Made by a program: the position numbers and the translations under genes
Shown: positions 45,055 to 54,306 of the stretch, one piece after another
Layout: each line of letters starts with the position of its first letter
How positions within the stretch are numbered: position 1 is the stretch's first letter
NCBI RefSeq assembly: GCF_006386545.1
Contig: NZ_SWAR01000034.1
Span: forward strand, 1-64,000
Direction of reading: 5' to 3'
Origin: Methylibium rhizosphaerae
GTDB lineage: Bacteria > Pseudomonadota > Gammaproteobacteria > Burkholderiales > Burkholderiaceae_C
Length of the DNA: 64,000 nucleotides
The notes under the pieces: model-generated
What the model was told of the DNA's origin: nothing
The model's database searches: none
Seen by the model: the letters and a program-made list of their open reading frames with translations, nothing else

Positions 45055-46017
45055 ATGGCGGTCTTTACCGAAGTCGGCTTCGACGAAGCCGCCAAGCTGA
45101 TGACGAGCCTGCAGCTCGGGCGCCTGCTCGAGTTCAAGGGCATCACCTCGGGCATCGAGAACACCAACTACTTCGCCACCACCGAACGCGGCGCCTACGT
45201 GCTCACGCTGTTCGAGCGGCTCACCCACGAGCAGCTGCCGTTCTACCTGCACCTCATGAAGCACCTGGCCCGGCACGGCATCCCGGTGCCCGAGCCGCAG
45301 GCCGACGGCACCGGCGAGATCCTGCTCACGCTCAAGGGCAAGCCGGCAGCGGTGGTCGACAAGCTGCGGGGCGGCCACCAGCTCGCGCCCGCCGTGGAGC
45401 ATTGCGAGCAGGTGGGAGCCATGCTGGCGCGCATGCATGAAGCCGGCCGCGACTATCCGCGCGAGCAGCCCAACCTGCGCGGGCTGGCGTGGTGGCAGGA
45501 AACCGTGCCGGTGGTCGTCCCCTATCTCGATGCACCGCAGCGCGCGCTGATCGAAGAGGAGCTCGCATTCCAGCAGGCGCTGGCCGGCACGGCCGCCTAC
45601 AAGGCGCTGCCGAAGGGGCCCATCCATGCCGACCTGTTCCGCGACAACGTCATGTTCGAAGGCCATGAGCTCACCGGCTTCTTCGACTTCTACTTCGCGG
45701 GCTGCGACGCCTTCCTGTTCGACATCGCCGTGTGCCTGAACGACTGGTGCATCGACATCGACACCGGCCGGCTCGACGAGGAGCGCGCGAATGCCTTCGT
45801 GGCCGCCTATGACGGCGAACGCGCACTGAGCGGCGACGAACTGCGCCTGCTGCCGGCGCTGCTGCGCGCCGGCGCGCTGCGCTTCTGGATCTCGCGGCTG
45901 TGGGATTTCCACCTGCCGCGGGAGGCCTCGATGCTCAAGCCCCACGACCCCACGCATTTCGAGCGGGTGCTGCGCGAGCGCGTCGGCACGCCGTGGCATT
46001 ACCTGCGCGCCGAATGA
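45055..46017 (+). CDS. thrB: Homoserine kinase, ThrB2-type (choline-kinase fold)
   Basis: Phosphorylates L-homoserine in threonine synthesis. The 320-aa protein belongs to the APH/choline-kinase-like ThrB family, not the GHMP kinases. It opens [16 protein letters not shown] and has the nucleotide loop region [17 protein letters not shown]. The catalytic motif [14 protein letters not shown] is at about 188-201 and the metal aspartate is in [12 protein letters not shown]. It lies 12 bp after the DUF2782 gene and its stop overlaps the next ATG (ATGA). The other threonine genes are not in the window. Confidence 0.95.
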   Translation: MAVFTEVGFDEAAKLMTSLQLGRLLEFKGITSGIENTNYFATTERGAYVLTLFERLTHEQLPFYLHLMKHLARHGIPVPEPQADGTGEILLTLKGKPAAVVDKLRGGHQLAPAVEHCEQVGAMLARMHEAGRDYPREQPNLRGLAWWQETVPVVVPYLDAPQRALIEEELAFQQALAGTAAYKALPKGPIHADLFRDNVMFEGHELTGFFDFYFAGCDAFLFDIAVCLNDWCIDIDTGRLDEERANAFVAAYDGERALSGDELRLLPALLRAGALRFWISRLWDFHLPREASMLKPHDPTHFERVLRERVGTPWHYLRAE

Positions 46018-46937
46018 AGCTCAAGCACGCGGGCTTTCGCGAAGGCGTGCTGTGGGTGCGCAGCGGCTTTCGGGTGTTCTTCCGCTACCCGCTGGCGTTC
46101 ACCGGGCTGTTCATGATGTTCATGTTCGGCGAGCTGCTGCTGCTGGTGCTGCCCTGGCTGGGACCGGTGCTGTTCCTCGCATCGCTGCCGCTCGTGTCGG
46201 CAGGTTTCGTGCTTGCCACCGAACGCGCCTTGCGCGGACGTGCCCCGCTGCCGGACGTGTTCTTCGAGCCCCTGCGAACCGGCCGCGCCAGGCGCGTGGA
46301 GTTTGCCAAGCTGGGCGTGCTGTACACGCTGGCCGTCGTGCTGGTCGTGGCGCTCATCAGCGCGATCGACGGTGACCGGCTCGAACGCTGGCAGCAGGCT
46401 GTTTGGGAGGAGGCCCAGCAGGGCACGCCGCAGGGTGCACCCGCTTCGGCGCCCGATGCCCAGCCGGCGACGCCCGACACCCCGGCCGACCAGTCGCCTG
46501 CGGCCAGCCGGCCACGCAGCGCCGATCGCGCGCTGATCGAAGACCCGCAGCTGCAATTCAGCCTGCTGCTGCGGCTCGCGCTGATCGTGCCGCTGTCGCT
46601 GGTGTTCTGGCACGCACCGGCGCTCATCCACTGGGGCGGCGTGCCGGTGACGAAGTCGCTGTTCTTCAGCGCGGTGGCCTGCTGGCGCAACCTGGGCGCC
46701 TTCATCGGCTTCGGGCTGGCCTGGAGCGTGGTGGTGCTGACCTTCGGCGCCGTCACGACGATGCTGTTCGTCTTCATCGGCCAGCCGCAATTGGTGCCGC
46801 TCGCGGTCATGCCGGCGGCGCTCATGTTCTCGACCGTCTTCTACGCCTCGCTGTACTTCACCTTCGTCGACAGTTTCAGCCCGCCGTCCGATATGGGCGA
46901 GGAGAGCCGCGATGAGCCAGCAAGCCCACCGACTTGA
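46014..46937 (+). CDS. BPSS1780-family membrane protein
   Basis: A 307-aa inner-membrane protein with about six hydrophobic segments and a Pro/Ala-rich soluble insert (about 135-170, [20 protein letters not shown]). The family pattern [21 protein letters not shown] is present in the second half. It is typical of Burkholderiales, function unknown. The start overlaps the thrB stop by 4 bp; the 3' end overlaps the FecR-domain gene by 26 bp, so thrB and these two genes are translationally linked. Confidence 0.85.
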   Translation: MKLKHAGFREGVLWVRSGFRVFFRYPLAFTGLFMMFMFGELLLLVLPWLGPVLFLASLPLVSAGFVLATERALRGRAPLPDVFFEPLRTGRARRVEFAKLGVLYTLAVVLVVALISAIDGDRLERWQQAVWEEAQQGTPQGAPASAPDAQPATPDTPADQSPAASRPRSADRALIEDPQLQFSLLLRLALIVPLSLVFWHAPALIHWGGVPVTKSLFFSAVACWRNLGAFIGFGLAWSVVVLTFGAVTTMLFVFIGQPQLVPLAVMPAALMFSTVFYASLYFTFVDSFSPPSDMGEESRDEPASPPT

Positions 46938-47661
46938 AGGACTCCGGGACTCGGAGCTGTTGTGGACGCGCAGGCGAGACGTCCTTCGGGCCGCCGCCGC
47001 CTTCGCAGCGGCCGGCGGCGCATCAGCCGTGCAGGCCCAGGGCCTGTCCAACATCGTGCAGATGACCGGCGACGTGCTCGGCAACGGGCAGCGCCTGCGC
47101 CGCGAAGACAGCATCCAGAGCGGCGACACGGTCGAGACCGGCCCGGGCTCGACCCTCGTGTTCGTGATCGGCGCGGCCGCCTTCCACCTGCGGCAGAACA
47201 CCCGGCTGCGGGTCGAGCGCGGCCGTTCGCTCAACTTCGTGTCGCTGCTGCGCCTCTTGACCGGCGGCGTGGTCTCGGCCTGGGGTCGTGGCGGCCAGCG
47301 GCTGGTGAGCACGCCCACCCTCACCGCCGGCATCCGCGGCACCGGCGTCTACACCGAAGTGCGGCCCGACGGCCGCAGCTACTTCTGCAACTGCTACGGC
47401 ACCGTGGCGCTCGAAACGCGCGGCGAAAGTGTCTTGTCGCAGGCCGACTACCACCAGTCGTTCTGGGCCGAGGTCGAGCCCAAGGGCGGCCGGCTCATCA
47501 CGCCGGCCGCCGCCTTGAACCACACCGACGAAGAGCTGGAGTTCCTGGCGCGGCTGGTTGGCGAACGCGCGCGCTGGGAAGTGCTCGGCCGCAAGGGCGT
47601 GAAGGACGGCCGCGGCTACATGGACGAGCGTCCGGCCGGCGCCCACCCCGCGGCGCGCTGA
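46912..47661 (+). CDS. FecR-domain exported protein, possible Tat substrate
   Basis: The 249-aa protein has an N-terminal twin-arginine-like signal (TRRRDVLRAAAAFAAAGGAS, about 19-38). A FecR domain follows (about 45-165; SGDTVETGPGSTLVFVIG and HLRQNTRLRVERG, then TPTLTAGIRGTGVYTEV). Classical FecR proteins are anti-sigma regulators with a FecI partner; neither a sigma factor nor a receptor gene is nearby. It is more likely one of the exported FecR-fold proteins of unknown role. It overlaps the BPSS1780 gene by 26 bp. Confidence 0.85.
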   Translation: MSQQAHRLEGLRDSELLWTRRRDVLRAAAAFAAAGGASAVQAQGLSNIVQMTGDVLGNGQRLRREDSIQSGDTVETGPGSTLVFVIGAAAFHLRQNTRLRVERGRSLNFVSLLRLLTGGVVSAWGRGGQRLVSTPTLTAGIRGTGVYTEVRPDGRSYFCNCYGTVALETRGESVLSQADYHQSFWAEVEPKGGRLITPAAALNHTDEELEFLARLVGERARWEVLGRKGVKDGRGYMDERPAGAHPAAR

Positions 47662-47684
47662 TCGCCCCCGCAGCCCACGGCCGC

Positions 47685-47717
47685 AAAAAGCAAAAAGGGC
47701 CGGCAAACCGCCAGCCC
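47685..47717 (-). terminator. Intrinsic terminator of phoX
   Basis: On the minus strand the stem GGGCTGGC-GGTTT-GCCGGCCC (47717-47697) is followed by TTTTTGCTTTTT. A second dyad, AGGCAGGG/CCCTGCCT, lies between it and the phoX stop. The stem also sits after the convergent FecR gene. Confidence 0.75.
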
Positions 47718-47773
47718 GCAGAAGGCAGGGCTGCACCCCTGCCTGACCACTCGTTGTTCTGGTTGTTGTTGTC

Positions 47774-49618
47774 TCAGGCTCCCACCGGCTTGCCGTCGGT
47801 GCGGCGCACCACGATGGTCGACGAGCGCGGGGGCAGCGTGTTGCCCTGCACATTCGACGGCCAGGTGCCCGTGGGATGCTGGATGTTGATGAAGAAGGTC
47901 TTCAGGTCCGGCGTGTAGGTGAGGCCGGTGATCTCGCAGCCGTTCGGTCCCACCAGGAAGCGGGTCGACTGGCGCGTCTCGGCGTCCACGTAGTACATCG
48001 AGTTGTTGCCGAAGGTGTTGGTGATCGACGTGCCGGCGCTGGCGTCGGTCTGCACCCACAGGCGGCCCTGGCTGTCGACGCGGATGCCGTCGGGGCTCGA
48101 GAAGGTGTCGCCCTTGATGTTGCCGCGCAGGTTGCTGGCGGTCAGGCGCGGGTCGCCGCCCAGCAGGAAGATCTCCCACTTGAAGGTGGTGGCGGTGGGC
48201 GTGTTGCCGTCTTCCGTCCAGCGGATGATGTGGCCGTGCGAGTTGGTGACGCGCGGGTTGGCCGTGTCGGTGACCTGCCGGCCGCCGTTGTTGGTGAGCG
48301 TCACGTAGATGCGCTTGTCCGGCCCGATGCTGATCCACTCCGGACGGTCCATCAGCGTGGCGCCGGCCACGCGGGCGGCCGCCTTGGTGTTGATGAGCAC
48401 GTCGGCCTGGGTGTTGAAGTCGATCGTCACCGGGGTGGGCGGCGTCACGCTCTGCGTGTAGTTGCCCGGGTCCTGTGCGCCGGCCACCAGGCCGTTCTGG
48501 CCCTGCACCAGCGCGACCCACTGGCCGGTGCCGTCGGCGTTGAACTTGGCGGCGTACAGCGTGCCGGTGTCCAGCAGGTTGGCATTCGCGGCGCGGTCGG
48601 CCGGGTTGTACTTGTTGCTCGGCACGAACTTGTAGATGCAGCCCGGCGTGCCGTCGTCGCCCATGTAGATGCCGACGTTGTTGTTCGCGTCGAGCATGTA
48701 GGCAGTGTTCTCATGATCGAAGCGGCCCAGCGCGGTGCGCTTGGCCGGCACGCCCGTCAGGGTGCCGTACGGGTCGATCTCGATCACCCAGCCGTAGCCG
48801 ATCTCGGCCTGGGTGGGGTCGATGTAGTTGTCGGTGCTTTCCTCGCAGGTGAGGTAGGTACCCCAGGGCGTGCGGCCGCTCGAGCAGTTGTTGAGCATGC
48901 CCACCACCGTGGCGCCGACCGTGGCGGCAGCCGGGCCGGTGACGTTGTAGACGGTGTTGCCGCTGTAGCGCTTGTTGAAGGTCGAGTTGGCCTTCACCGC
49001 CCACTTGCCGTTGGCGCCGGCAGCCACTTCGATCACCGACACGCCGACAGCCGACAACGCGATCTTCTTCTGCTCGGCCGTGGCCGTGGCCGCGCTGTAG
49101 GTGCCGCCGGTGAAGAGGATCTGGTAGTCCGGCAGTTCGTGGTTGATGGCGAGCAGGCCGCCCTTGTTCGGGTCCACGCCCTGCAGTTCGTAGAACTCCA
49201 TGCCGTCGTGGTTGCCGCCGGCGATCTGCTCGGTGCCGGCGGAGTCCAGGAAGGTGCCGGTGTAGGCGGTGGCGCCTGCCACCACTGCGTCGCCGGCGCT
49301 GAACAGCACCTCCGCGGTGTAGCCCTCGGGGACCACGACGCTGTCGCCGGTCACCGCGGCCACGCCGTCGAACTCGACCTTGTAGCTCACCGAAGGCGCG
49401 GCCGGAGCGTCGTCGTCTCCGCCCCCGCAGGCCGTCAGCGCGGTGCTGCCGAAGGCGGCGGCGAGCGAGGCGCCGAAGGTGCCCTTGAGCAGGCCGCGGC
49501 GCTGCATCCTGGCCTGCTGCAGCACGTCCTCGAACATCTGGCCGGGCACGTGGTCGACTTCGGTGCGGCCCTTGGCGGCGGCCGCCTCGGCACGAGCGCG
49601 GTCGGTGAGATACGACAT
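47774..49618 (-). CDS. phoX: PhoX-type alkaline phosphatase (DUF839), Tat-exported
   Basis: A calcium/iron-dependent phosphatase that releases phosphate from many organic esters outside the cytoplasm. The 614-aa protein starts at 49618 after AAGGAG. A twin-arginine signal lies at about residues 39-65 (MQRRGLLKGTFGASLAAAFG, followed by TACGGG). The DUF839 beta-propeller carries features such as GGNHDGMEFYEL, LAINHE, LTCEESTDNY and LGRFDHE. Three PhoB-like repeats and a TAGCAT -10 lie upstream. It is thus a probable Pho-regulon member, ending in a strong terminator. Confidence 0.9.
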   Translation of the reverse strand: MSYLTDRARAEAAAAKGRTEVDHVPGQMFEDVLQQARMQRRGLLKGTFGASLAAAFGSTALTACGGGDDDAPAAPSVSYKVEFDGVAAVTGDSVVVPEGYTAEVLFSAGDAVVAGATAYTGTFLDSAGTEQIAGGNHDGMEFYELQGVDPNKGGLLAINHELPDYQILFTGGTYSAATATAEQKKIALSAVGVSVIEVAAGANGKWAVKANSTFNKRYSGNTVYNVTGPAAATVGATVVGMLNNCSSGRTPWGTYLTCEESTDNYIDPTQAEIGYGWVIEIDPYGTLTGVPAKRTALGRFDHENTAYMLDANNNVGIYMGDDGTPGCIYKFVPSNKYNPADRAANANLLDTGTLYAAKFNADGTGQWVALVQGQNGLVAGAQDPGNYTQSVTPPTPVTIDFNTQADVLINTKAAARVAGATLMDRPEWISIGPDKRIYVTLTNNGGRQVTDTANPRVTNSHGHIIRWTEDGNTPTATTFKWEIFLLGGDPRLTASNLRGNIKGDTFSSPDGIRVDSQGRLWVQTDASAGTSITNTFGNNSMYYVDAETRQSTRFLVGPNGCEITGLTYTPDLKTFFINIQHPTGTWPSNVQGNTLPPRSSTIVVRRTDGKPVGA

Positions 49619-49658
49619 GAGGTACTCCTTGCGTGGGGTGTCGTTGTGAACGCCGCGC

Positions 49659-49703
49659 ATGCTAGGAAGCGCCTGTTACGAACCCGTGTCGGTCCCGTGA
49701 CAG
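49659..49703 (-). promoter_or_regulatory. PhoB boxes and -10 of phoX
   Basis: Minus-strand heptamers CTGTCAC (49703-49697), CCGACAC (49692-49686) and TCGTAAC (49681-49675) are spaced exactly 11 bp apart. TAGCAT (49664-49659) follows after 10 bases, the expected -10 position. Only the first repeat is close to consensus. Confidence 0.62.
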
Positions 49704-49737
49704 TTCGACGCGGGAAGCGGCACGCAAGCCGCAGCCC

Positions 49738-52095
49738 TCAGTCGACGGGAGTCAGCTTGGCCACGCTGAGCGCCAGCCACTTCATGCCGTGGCGGCCGAA
49801 GTTCACCTGCGCGCGGGCATCCTCGCCGCTGCCCTCGAGCGTCACGATGACGCCTTCGCCGAACTTGGTGTGGAACACGCTCTGGCCGGCCCGGAAGCCC
49901 GTGCCCTTTTCGCGCGAGGCCTGCACCGAGGCCGGCTCGCTCGCCACGCGACCGGCTCCGACGATGGAGCCCAGCCCGCTGCCGCGAGTCCAGGCCTGCT
50001 GGTAGTCGCGCGCGAAGCCCGAGCCGAAGCCCTGCACGCGCGGCGTGATCCACTTGAGCGCCGCTTCGGGCAGCTCGTCGAAGAAGCGGCTCTTGATGTT
50101 GTAGCGGGTCTGCCCGTGCAGCAGGCGCGTCTGGCTGAAGCTCATGTACAGGCGCTTGCGCGCGCGCGTGATGGCCACGTACATGAGGCGGCGCTCCTCC
50201 TCGAGGCCGTCGACGTCGGACAGCGAGTTCTCGTGCGGGAACAGGCCCTCTTCCAGCCCGGTGATGAAGACGTTGTCGAACTCCAGCCCCTTGGCGGAGT
50301 GGATGGTCATCAGCTGGATCGCGTCCTGCCCGGCCTGGGCCTGGTTGTCGCCGGCCTCGAGCGCCGCATGGGTGAGGAAGGCGGCCAGCGGCGACATGAT
50401 CTCGCCCGTTTCGGAATCGGGCGTGGTGGCCGCGGCGGCCGGCGCCGGCGGCTCGCCGATGGCGATGCTGCCGGGGCCTTGCTCGTCGACCGGCAGCGCG
50501 ACCGCGTCCTTGCCGAAACCTTCCTGCGTGACGAAGGCTTCGGCGGCGGTCACCAGTTCGGCCAGGTTCTCCAGCCGCTCCTGGCCTTCCTTTTCGGTGC
50601 GGTAGAAGTCGGCGAGCCCGGAGGCCTGCACCGTGTGCTCGATGATGTCGCGCAGCGTGAGGCCGTGCGTCGCCTGCCGCATCGCATCGACCAGCGCGTT
50701 GAAGGCGGCGAGATTGGCGCCGCCCTTGCCGGTGACGGCACCCACGCTCTGGTGGAGGCTGCGGCCGCTTGCACGCGCGGCGTCCTGCAGCTGCTCGAGC
50801 GTGCGCGCGCCGATGCCGCGCGCCGGAAAGTTCACCACCCGCAGGAAGCTGGTGTCGTCGTTCGGGTTCTCGATCAGGCGCAGGTAGGCGAGCGCATGCT
50901 TGATCTCGGCCCGCTCGAAGAAGCGCAGGCCGCCGTACACGCGATACGGCATGCCGGCGTTGAACAGCGCCGATTCGATGACCCGCGACTGCGCATTGCT
51001 GCGGTAGAGCACCGCGATCTCGCTGCGCGTGGAGCCGTCGCGGATGAGCTGGCGCGCTTCTTCGAGGAACCACTGCGCCTCGGCGAAGTCGCTGGTCGAT
51101 TCATACACCCGCACCGGCTCGCCCGGGCCGGCCTCGGTGCGCAGGTTCTTGCCCAGGCGGCGGCTGTTGCGGCTGATGAGTTCGTTGGCGGCGTCGAGGA
51201 TGTTGCCGAAGCTGCGGTAGTTGCGCTCCAGCTTGATGACCTGCTCGACCCGGAACTCGCGCTCGAACAGCGACATGTTGCCCACCTGCGCGCCGCGGAA
51301 TGCGTAGATGCTCTGGTCGTCGTCGCCCACCGCCATGACGCTGCTCTCGGGGCCGGCGAACATCTTGAGCCAGGCGTACTGCAGGCGGTTGGTGTCCTGG
51401 AATTCGTCGACCAGGATGTGCCGGAAGCGCCGCTGATAGTGCTCCCGCACCGCCTGGTTGTCGCGCATCAGCTCGTACACCCGCAGCATCAGCTCGGCGA
51501 AGTCGACCACGCCTTCGCGCTGGCACTGGTCTTCATAGGCCTGGTAGATCTGCACCAGCGTGCGCGTCTGGCCGTCGGTGACCTCGATGTCGCCCGGCCG
51601 CAGGCCGTCTTCCTTGCTGCCCGCGATGAACCAGGTGACCTGCTTGGGCACGAAACGCTCTTCGTCGAGGTTCATCGCCTTGATGACGCGCTTCACCGCA
51701 GACAGCTGGTCCTGGCTGTCCAGGATCTGGAAGCCCTGCGGCAGGTTGGCGAGCTTCCAGTGCGCCCGCAGGAATCGGTTGCACAGACCGTGGAAGGTGC
51801 CGATCCACATGCCGCGCACGTTCACCGGCAGCATCGCACCCAGGCGGGTGAGCATCTCCTTGGCAGCCTTGTTGGTGAAGGTGACCGCGAGCACGCCGCC
51901 CGGCGACACCTGCCCGGTCTGCAGCAGCCAGGCGATGCGCGTGGTCAGCACCCGAGTCTTGCCCGAGCCCGCACCTGCCAGCACGAGCGAGTTGCCGCGC
52001 GGCAGCGTCACCGCGGCGAGTTGTTCAGGGTTGAGGTTGGCCAGGAGGCCCGCGGGCACGGCGTGGCCGTCTTCGACAGAATGCTCGGAATGCAT
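49738..52095 (-). CDS. uvrD: UvrD/PcrA-family DNA helicase
   Basis: A 3'-5' superfamily 1 helicase for nucleotide-excision and mismatch repair and recombination control. The 785-aa protein has all family motifs: Walker A in LAGAGSGKTRVLTTRIAWLL (about 36-55), Ia LAVTFTNKAAKEM, II LVDEFQDTN (about 231), III VGDDDQSIYAFRGA, IV LERNYRS, V TIHSAKGLEFDNVF and VI RRLMYVAITRARK. The C-terminal Tudor-like domain ends GMKWLALSVAKLTPVD. The start is 22 bp from the divergent gene at 52117. No LexA box was found in that gap. Confidence 0.96.
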   Translation of the reverse strand: MHSEHSVEDGHAVPAGLLANLNPEQLAAVTLPRGNSLVLAGAGSGKTRVLTTRIAWLLQTGQVSPGGVLAVTFTNKAAKEMLTRLGAMLPVNVRGMWIGTFHGLCNRFLRAHWKLANLPQGFQILDSQDQLSAVKRVIKAMNLDEERFVPKQVTWFIAGSKEDGLRPGDIEVTDGQTRTLVQIYQAYEDQCQREGVVDFAELMLRVYELMRDNQAVREHYQRRFRHILVDEFQDTNRLQYAWLKMFAGPESSVMAVGDDDQSIYAFRGAQVGNMSLFEREFRVEQVIKLERNYRSFGNILDAANELISRNSRRLGKNLRTEAGPGEPVRVYESTSDFAEAQWFLEEARQLIRDGSTRSEIAVLYRSNAQSRVIESALFNAGMPYRVYGGLRFFERAEIKHALAYLRLIENPNDDTSFLRVVNFPARGIGARTLEQLQDAARASGRSLHQSVGAVTGKGGANLAAFNALVDAMRQATHGLTLRDIIEHTVQASGLADFYRTEKEGQERLENLAELVTAAEAFVTQEGFGKDAVALPVDEQGPGSIAIGEPPAPAAAATTPDSETGEIMSPLAAFLTHAALEAGDNQAQAGQDAIQLMTIHSAKGLEFDNVFITGLEEGLFPHENSLSDVDGLEEERRLMYVAITRARKRLYMSFSQTRLLHGQTRYNIKSRFFDELPEAALKWITPRVQGFGSGFARDYQQAWTRGSGLGSIVGAGRVASEPASVQASREKGTGFRAGQSVFHTKFGEGVIVTLEGSGEDARAQVNFGRHGMKWLALSVAKLTPVD

Positions 52096-52116
52096 CCACG
52101 GATTCTAGGAGTCGCG

Positions 52117-52764
52117 GTGTTCTCGACCTTGCGCCACGTGCTGTGGCTGCTGCCAATTGCTGCCGCCTGCGCCCAGGCCCAGCCGGCCCCCTGCCCGCCC
52201 GCCGCAACGCTCCTGCTGCAGCGGTTCGTCCCGGCCGATTGCGAGACCTGCTGGCAGGCCGCCGGCGAGGCGGCACTGCCGGCTCGCACCTGGGCGCTCG
52301 ACTGGATCGTCCCCAGCCCGCAGGGCGACGCGGCTCCGTTGTCGCTGGCCGCATTGCCGGAGGCAGTCGAACGCGCCCAGCGTGCCGGGGCGAGCGAGCA
52401 GCGTGACAAGCCCGCACCTGCGCCGCGCCTGCAGGTTCAAGGCGGCCCGGCCTGGAACGGCTACTTCGGCTTGCAGCTTTCGGTGCGCGGCGCGCCGGCG
52501 CCGGCCGGCAGCAGCGGCTGGCTGGCGCTGGTGGAGCGGATCCCAGCCGGAGAGGAGGGCACTGCCGTCGCCCGGCAGCTGGTGCGCTCGGTGGCCGGGC
52601 CGCTGCCGCTGGACGGGCTGTCGCCGCGCAAACCGGTGCAGCACCTGCGGGCCCTGCGGGTCGGCGAAGGCGCGCAGCCCGAGCGACTGGTAGGCATCGG
52701 CTGGGTCGAGGCGGCCGACGGACGCGTGCTGGCGGTGGCGCAGGAAGCCTGCCCGAAGCGCTGA
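52117..52764 (+). CDS. Exported hypothetical protein, 215 aa
   Basis: No family is recognised. GTG 52117 is chosen because AGGAG ends 5 bases before it; an upstream ATG (52090) would overlap the uvrD start. The N-terminus is a signal peptide ([18 protein letters not shown]). The mature protein opens with two cysteine clusters ([14 protein letters not shown] and [13 protein letters not shown]), including a C-x2-C pair that could be redox-active or metal-binding. The rest is a beta-rich domain. A terminator-like hairpin follows. Confidence 0.65.
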   Translation: MFSTLRHVLWLLPIAAACAQAQPAPCPPAATLLLQRFVPADCETCWQAAGEAALPARTWALDWIVPSPQGDAAPLSLAALPEAVERAQRAGASEQRDKPAPAPRLQVQGGPAWNGYFGLQLSVRGAPAPAGSSGWLALVERIPAGEEGTAVARQLVRSVAGPLPLDGLSPRKPVQHLRALRVGEGAQPERLVGIGWVEAADGRVLAVAQEACPKR

Positions 52765-52837
52765 GGTGCAGCGAAGCGTGCGAACCTGCATGGGCTTTTC
52801 GAGCCGCCGTGCAGATCGACCGGCGTAGAATGCGCCA

Positions 52838-52867
52838 CCGGGCCCAAATTTTGGCGCCCGGTTTTTT
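52838..52867 (+). terminator. Strong hairpin with T6 tract between the 215-aa gene and guaC
   Basis: CCGGGC/GCCCGG arms (extended by CC/GG with one bulge) enclose AAATTTT and are followed by TTTTTT (52862-52867). It is 73 bp after the upstream stop and 130 bp before guaC. It could end the upstream gene or, because TAGAAT (52826-52831) just before it resembles a -10, attenuate guaC. Confidence 0.7.
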
Positions 52868-52997
52868 GTGTCCGCACCACGCCCGCTCGTGGCCTCGCCG
52901 GACCGCCGGGTCTCCAAGTCAAGCGCTCGCAGCCATTGGGCCGCGCACTGCCTCAACGCGCCGCCCGCCCATCTGCAACCGGAGCCTTGGAACTCAC

Positions 52998-53975
52998 ATG
53001 GAAATCTTCGACTACGACAACGTCCTGCTGCTGCCGCGCAAGTGCCGCGTGGAAAGCCGCAGCGAGTGCGACACCTCGGTGCAATTCGGCGGCCGCAGCT
53101 TCAAGCTGCCGGTGGTGCCGGCCAACATGAAGACGGTGCTCGACGAGCCGATCAGCGAATGGCTGGCCGCCAACGGCTACTTCTACGTGATGCACCGCTT
53201 CGACCTCGACAACGTGGCCTATGCGAAGCGCATGCGCGACAAGGGCCTGTTCGTGTCGATCAGCTCGGGCGTCAAGAAGCCCGACTACGACGTGATCGAC
53301 CGCCTGGCCGCCGAGGGCGTGGGCGCCGATTACATCACCATCGACATCGCCCACGGGCATGCCGAGAGCGTGCGCAAGATGATCGAGCACATCAAGAAGA
53401 TGCTGCCCTCGACCTTCGTGATCGCCGGCAACGTGGGCACGCCCGAGGCGGTGATCGACCTCGAGAACTGGGGCGCCGACGCCACCAAGGTGGGCATCGG
53501 CCCGGGCAAGGTGTGCATCACCCGGCTCAAGACCGGCTTCGGCACCGGCGGCTGGCAGCTGAGCGCGCTGAAGTGGTGTGCACGCGTGGCCACCAAGCCC
53601 ATCATTGCCGACGGCGGCATCCGCCATCACGGCGACATCGCCAAGAGCGTGCGTTTCGGCGCGGCCATGGTGATGGTGGGCTCGCTGTTCGCAGGCCATG
53701 AAGAGTCGCCGGGCCAGACGGTCGAGGTGGACGGCAAGCTCTACAAGGAGTACTACGGCTCGGCCTCCGACTTCAACAAGGGCGAGTACAAGCACGTCGA
53801 AGGCAAGCGCATCCTGGAGCCGGTGAAGGGCAGGCTGGCCGACACGCTGCGCGAGATGCAGGAAGACATGCAGAGCTCGATCTCGTATGCCGGCGGCAAG
53901 GCATTGGGCGACCTGCGCAAGGTCAACTACGTGATCCTCGGCGGCGAAAACGCCGGCGAGCATCTGCTGATGTAA
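52998..53975 (+). CDS. guaC: GMP reductase
   Basis: Reduces GMP to IMP with NADPH, returning guanine nucleotides to the purine pool. The 325-aa protein is closer in length to the GuaC2 (Gram-positive-like) type than to the 347-aa E. coli enzyme. The IMPDH-fold barrel carries the catalytic cysteine in [18 protein letters not shown] (about 178) and the phosphate loop [19 protein letters not shown]. There is no CBS domain, which separates it from IMP dehydrogenase. The 130-bp leader behind a strong hairpin could be regulatory. Confidence 0.94.
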   Translation: MEIFDYDNVLLLPRKCRVESRSECDTSVQFGGRSFKLPVVPANMKTVLDEPISEWLAANGYFYVMHRFDLDNVAYAKRMRDKGLFVSISSGVKKPDYDVIDRLAAEGVGADYITIDIAHGHAESVRKMIEHIKKMLPSTFVIAGNVGTPEAVIDLENWGADATKVGIGPGKVCITRLKTGFGTGGWQLSALKWCARVATKPIIADGGIRHHGDIAKSVRFGAAMVMVGSLFAGHEESPGQTVEVDGKLYKEYYGSASDFNKGEYKHVEGKRILEPVKGRLADTLREMQEDMQSSISYAGGKALGDLRKVNYVILGGENAGEHLLM

Positions 53976-53985
53976 GGGGCCGCCG

Positions 53986-54306
53986 ATGCTGCGAAACCTG
54001 TCCCTGGTGCTGGGCGGCCTGCTGGCCTGCGGTGCGGCCCTCGCCATCGAGGTGAACGAAGCCAGCCAGGCCCAGCTCGAGATGGTCAAGGGCATCGGCA
54101 CCCGGCTGTCGGAGCAGATCCTCGCCGAGCGCACGCAACACGGGCCGTTCAGGGACTGGGCCGACCTCGCGGCACGCGTGAAAGGGCTGCGCGCCGCGAA
54201 GGCGGCTCAGTTGTCGAATGCCGGGCTCACCGTCAACGGGGCCGGCATGGTGTCCAGCGGCGCCGGCATGCTGTCGCCCGATGCGCCCGCGTCGGCACCT
54301 CGCTGA
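53986..54306 (+). CDS. ComEA-like helix-hairpin-helix exported protein
   Basis: The 106-aa protein has a signal peptide (about 1-20) and a ComEA/HhH domain ([45 protein letters not shown]). The second half-motif is degenerate. ComEA binds DNA in the periplasm during natural transformation; no other competence genes are here. The tail after residue 80 contains repeats ([12 protein letters not shown]) and overlaps the patatin gene by 100 bp on the opposite strand. It lies 10 bp after guaC. Confidence 0.82.
   Translation: MLRNLSLVLGGLLACGAALAIEVNEASQAQLEMVKGIGTRLSEQILAERTQHGPFRDWADLAARVKGLRAAKAAQLSNAGLTVNGAGMVSSGAGMLSPDAPASAPR

Noticed and set aside
52096-52116. LexA box between uvrD and the 215-aa gene
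   Set aside because: The 21-bp gap has no CTGT-N8-ACAG pattern.
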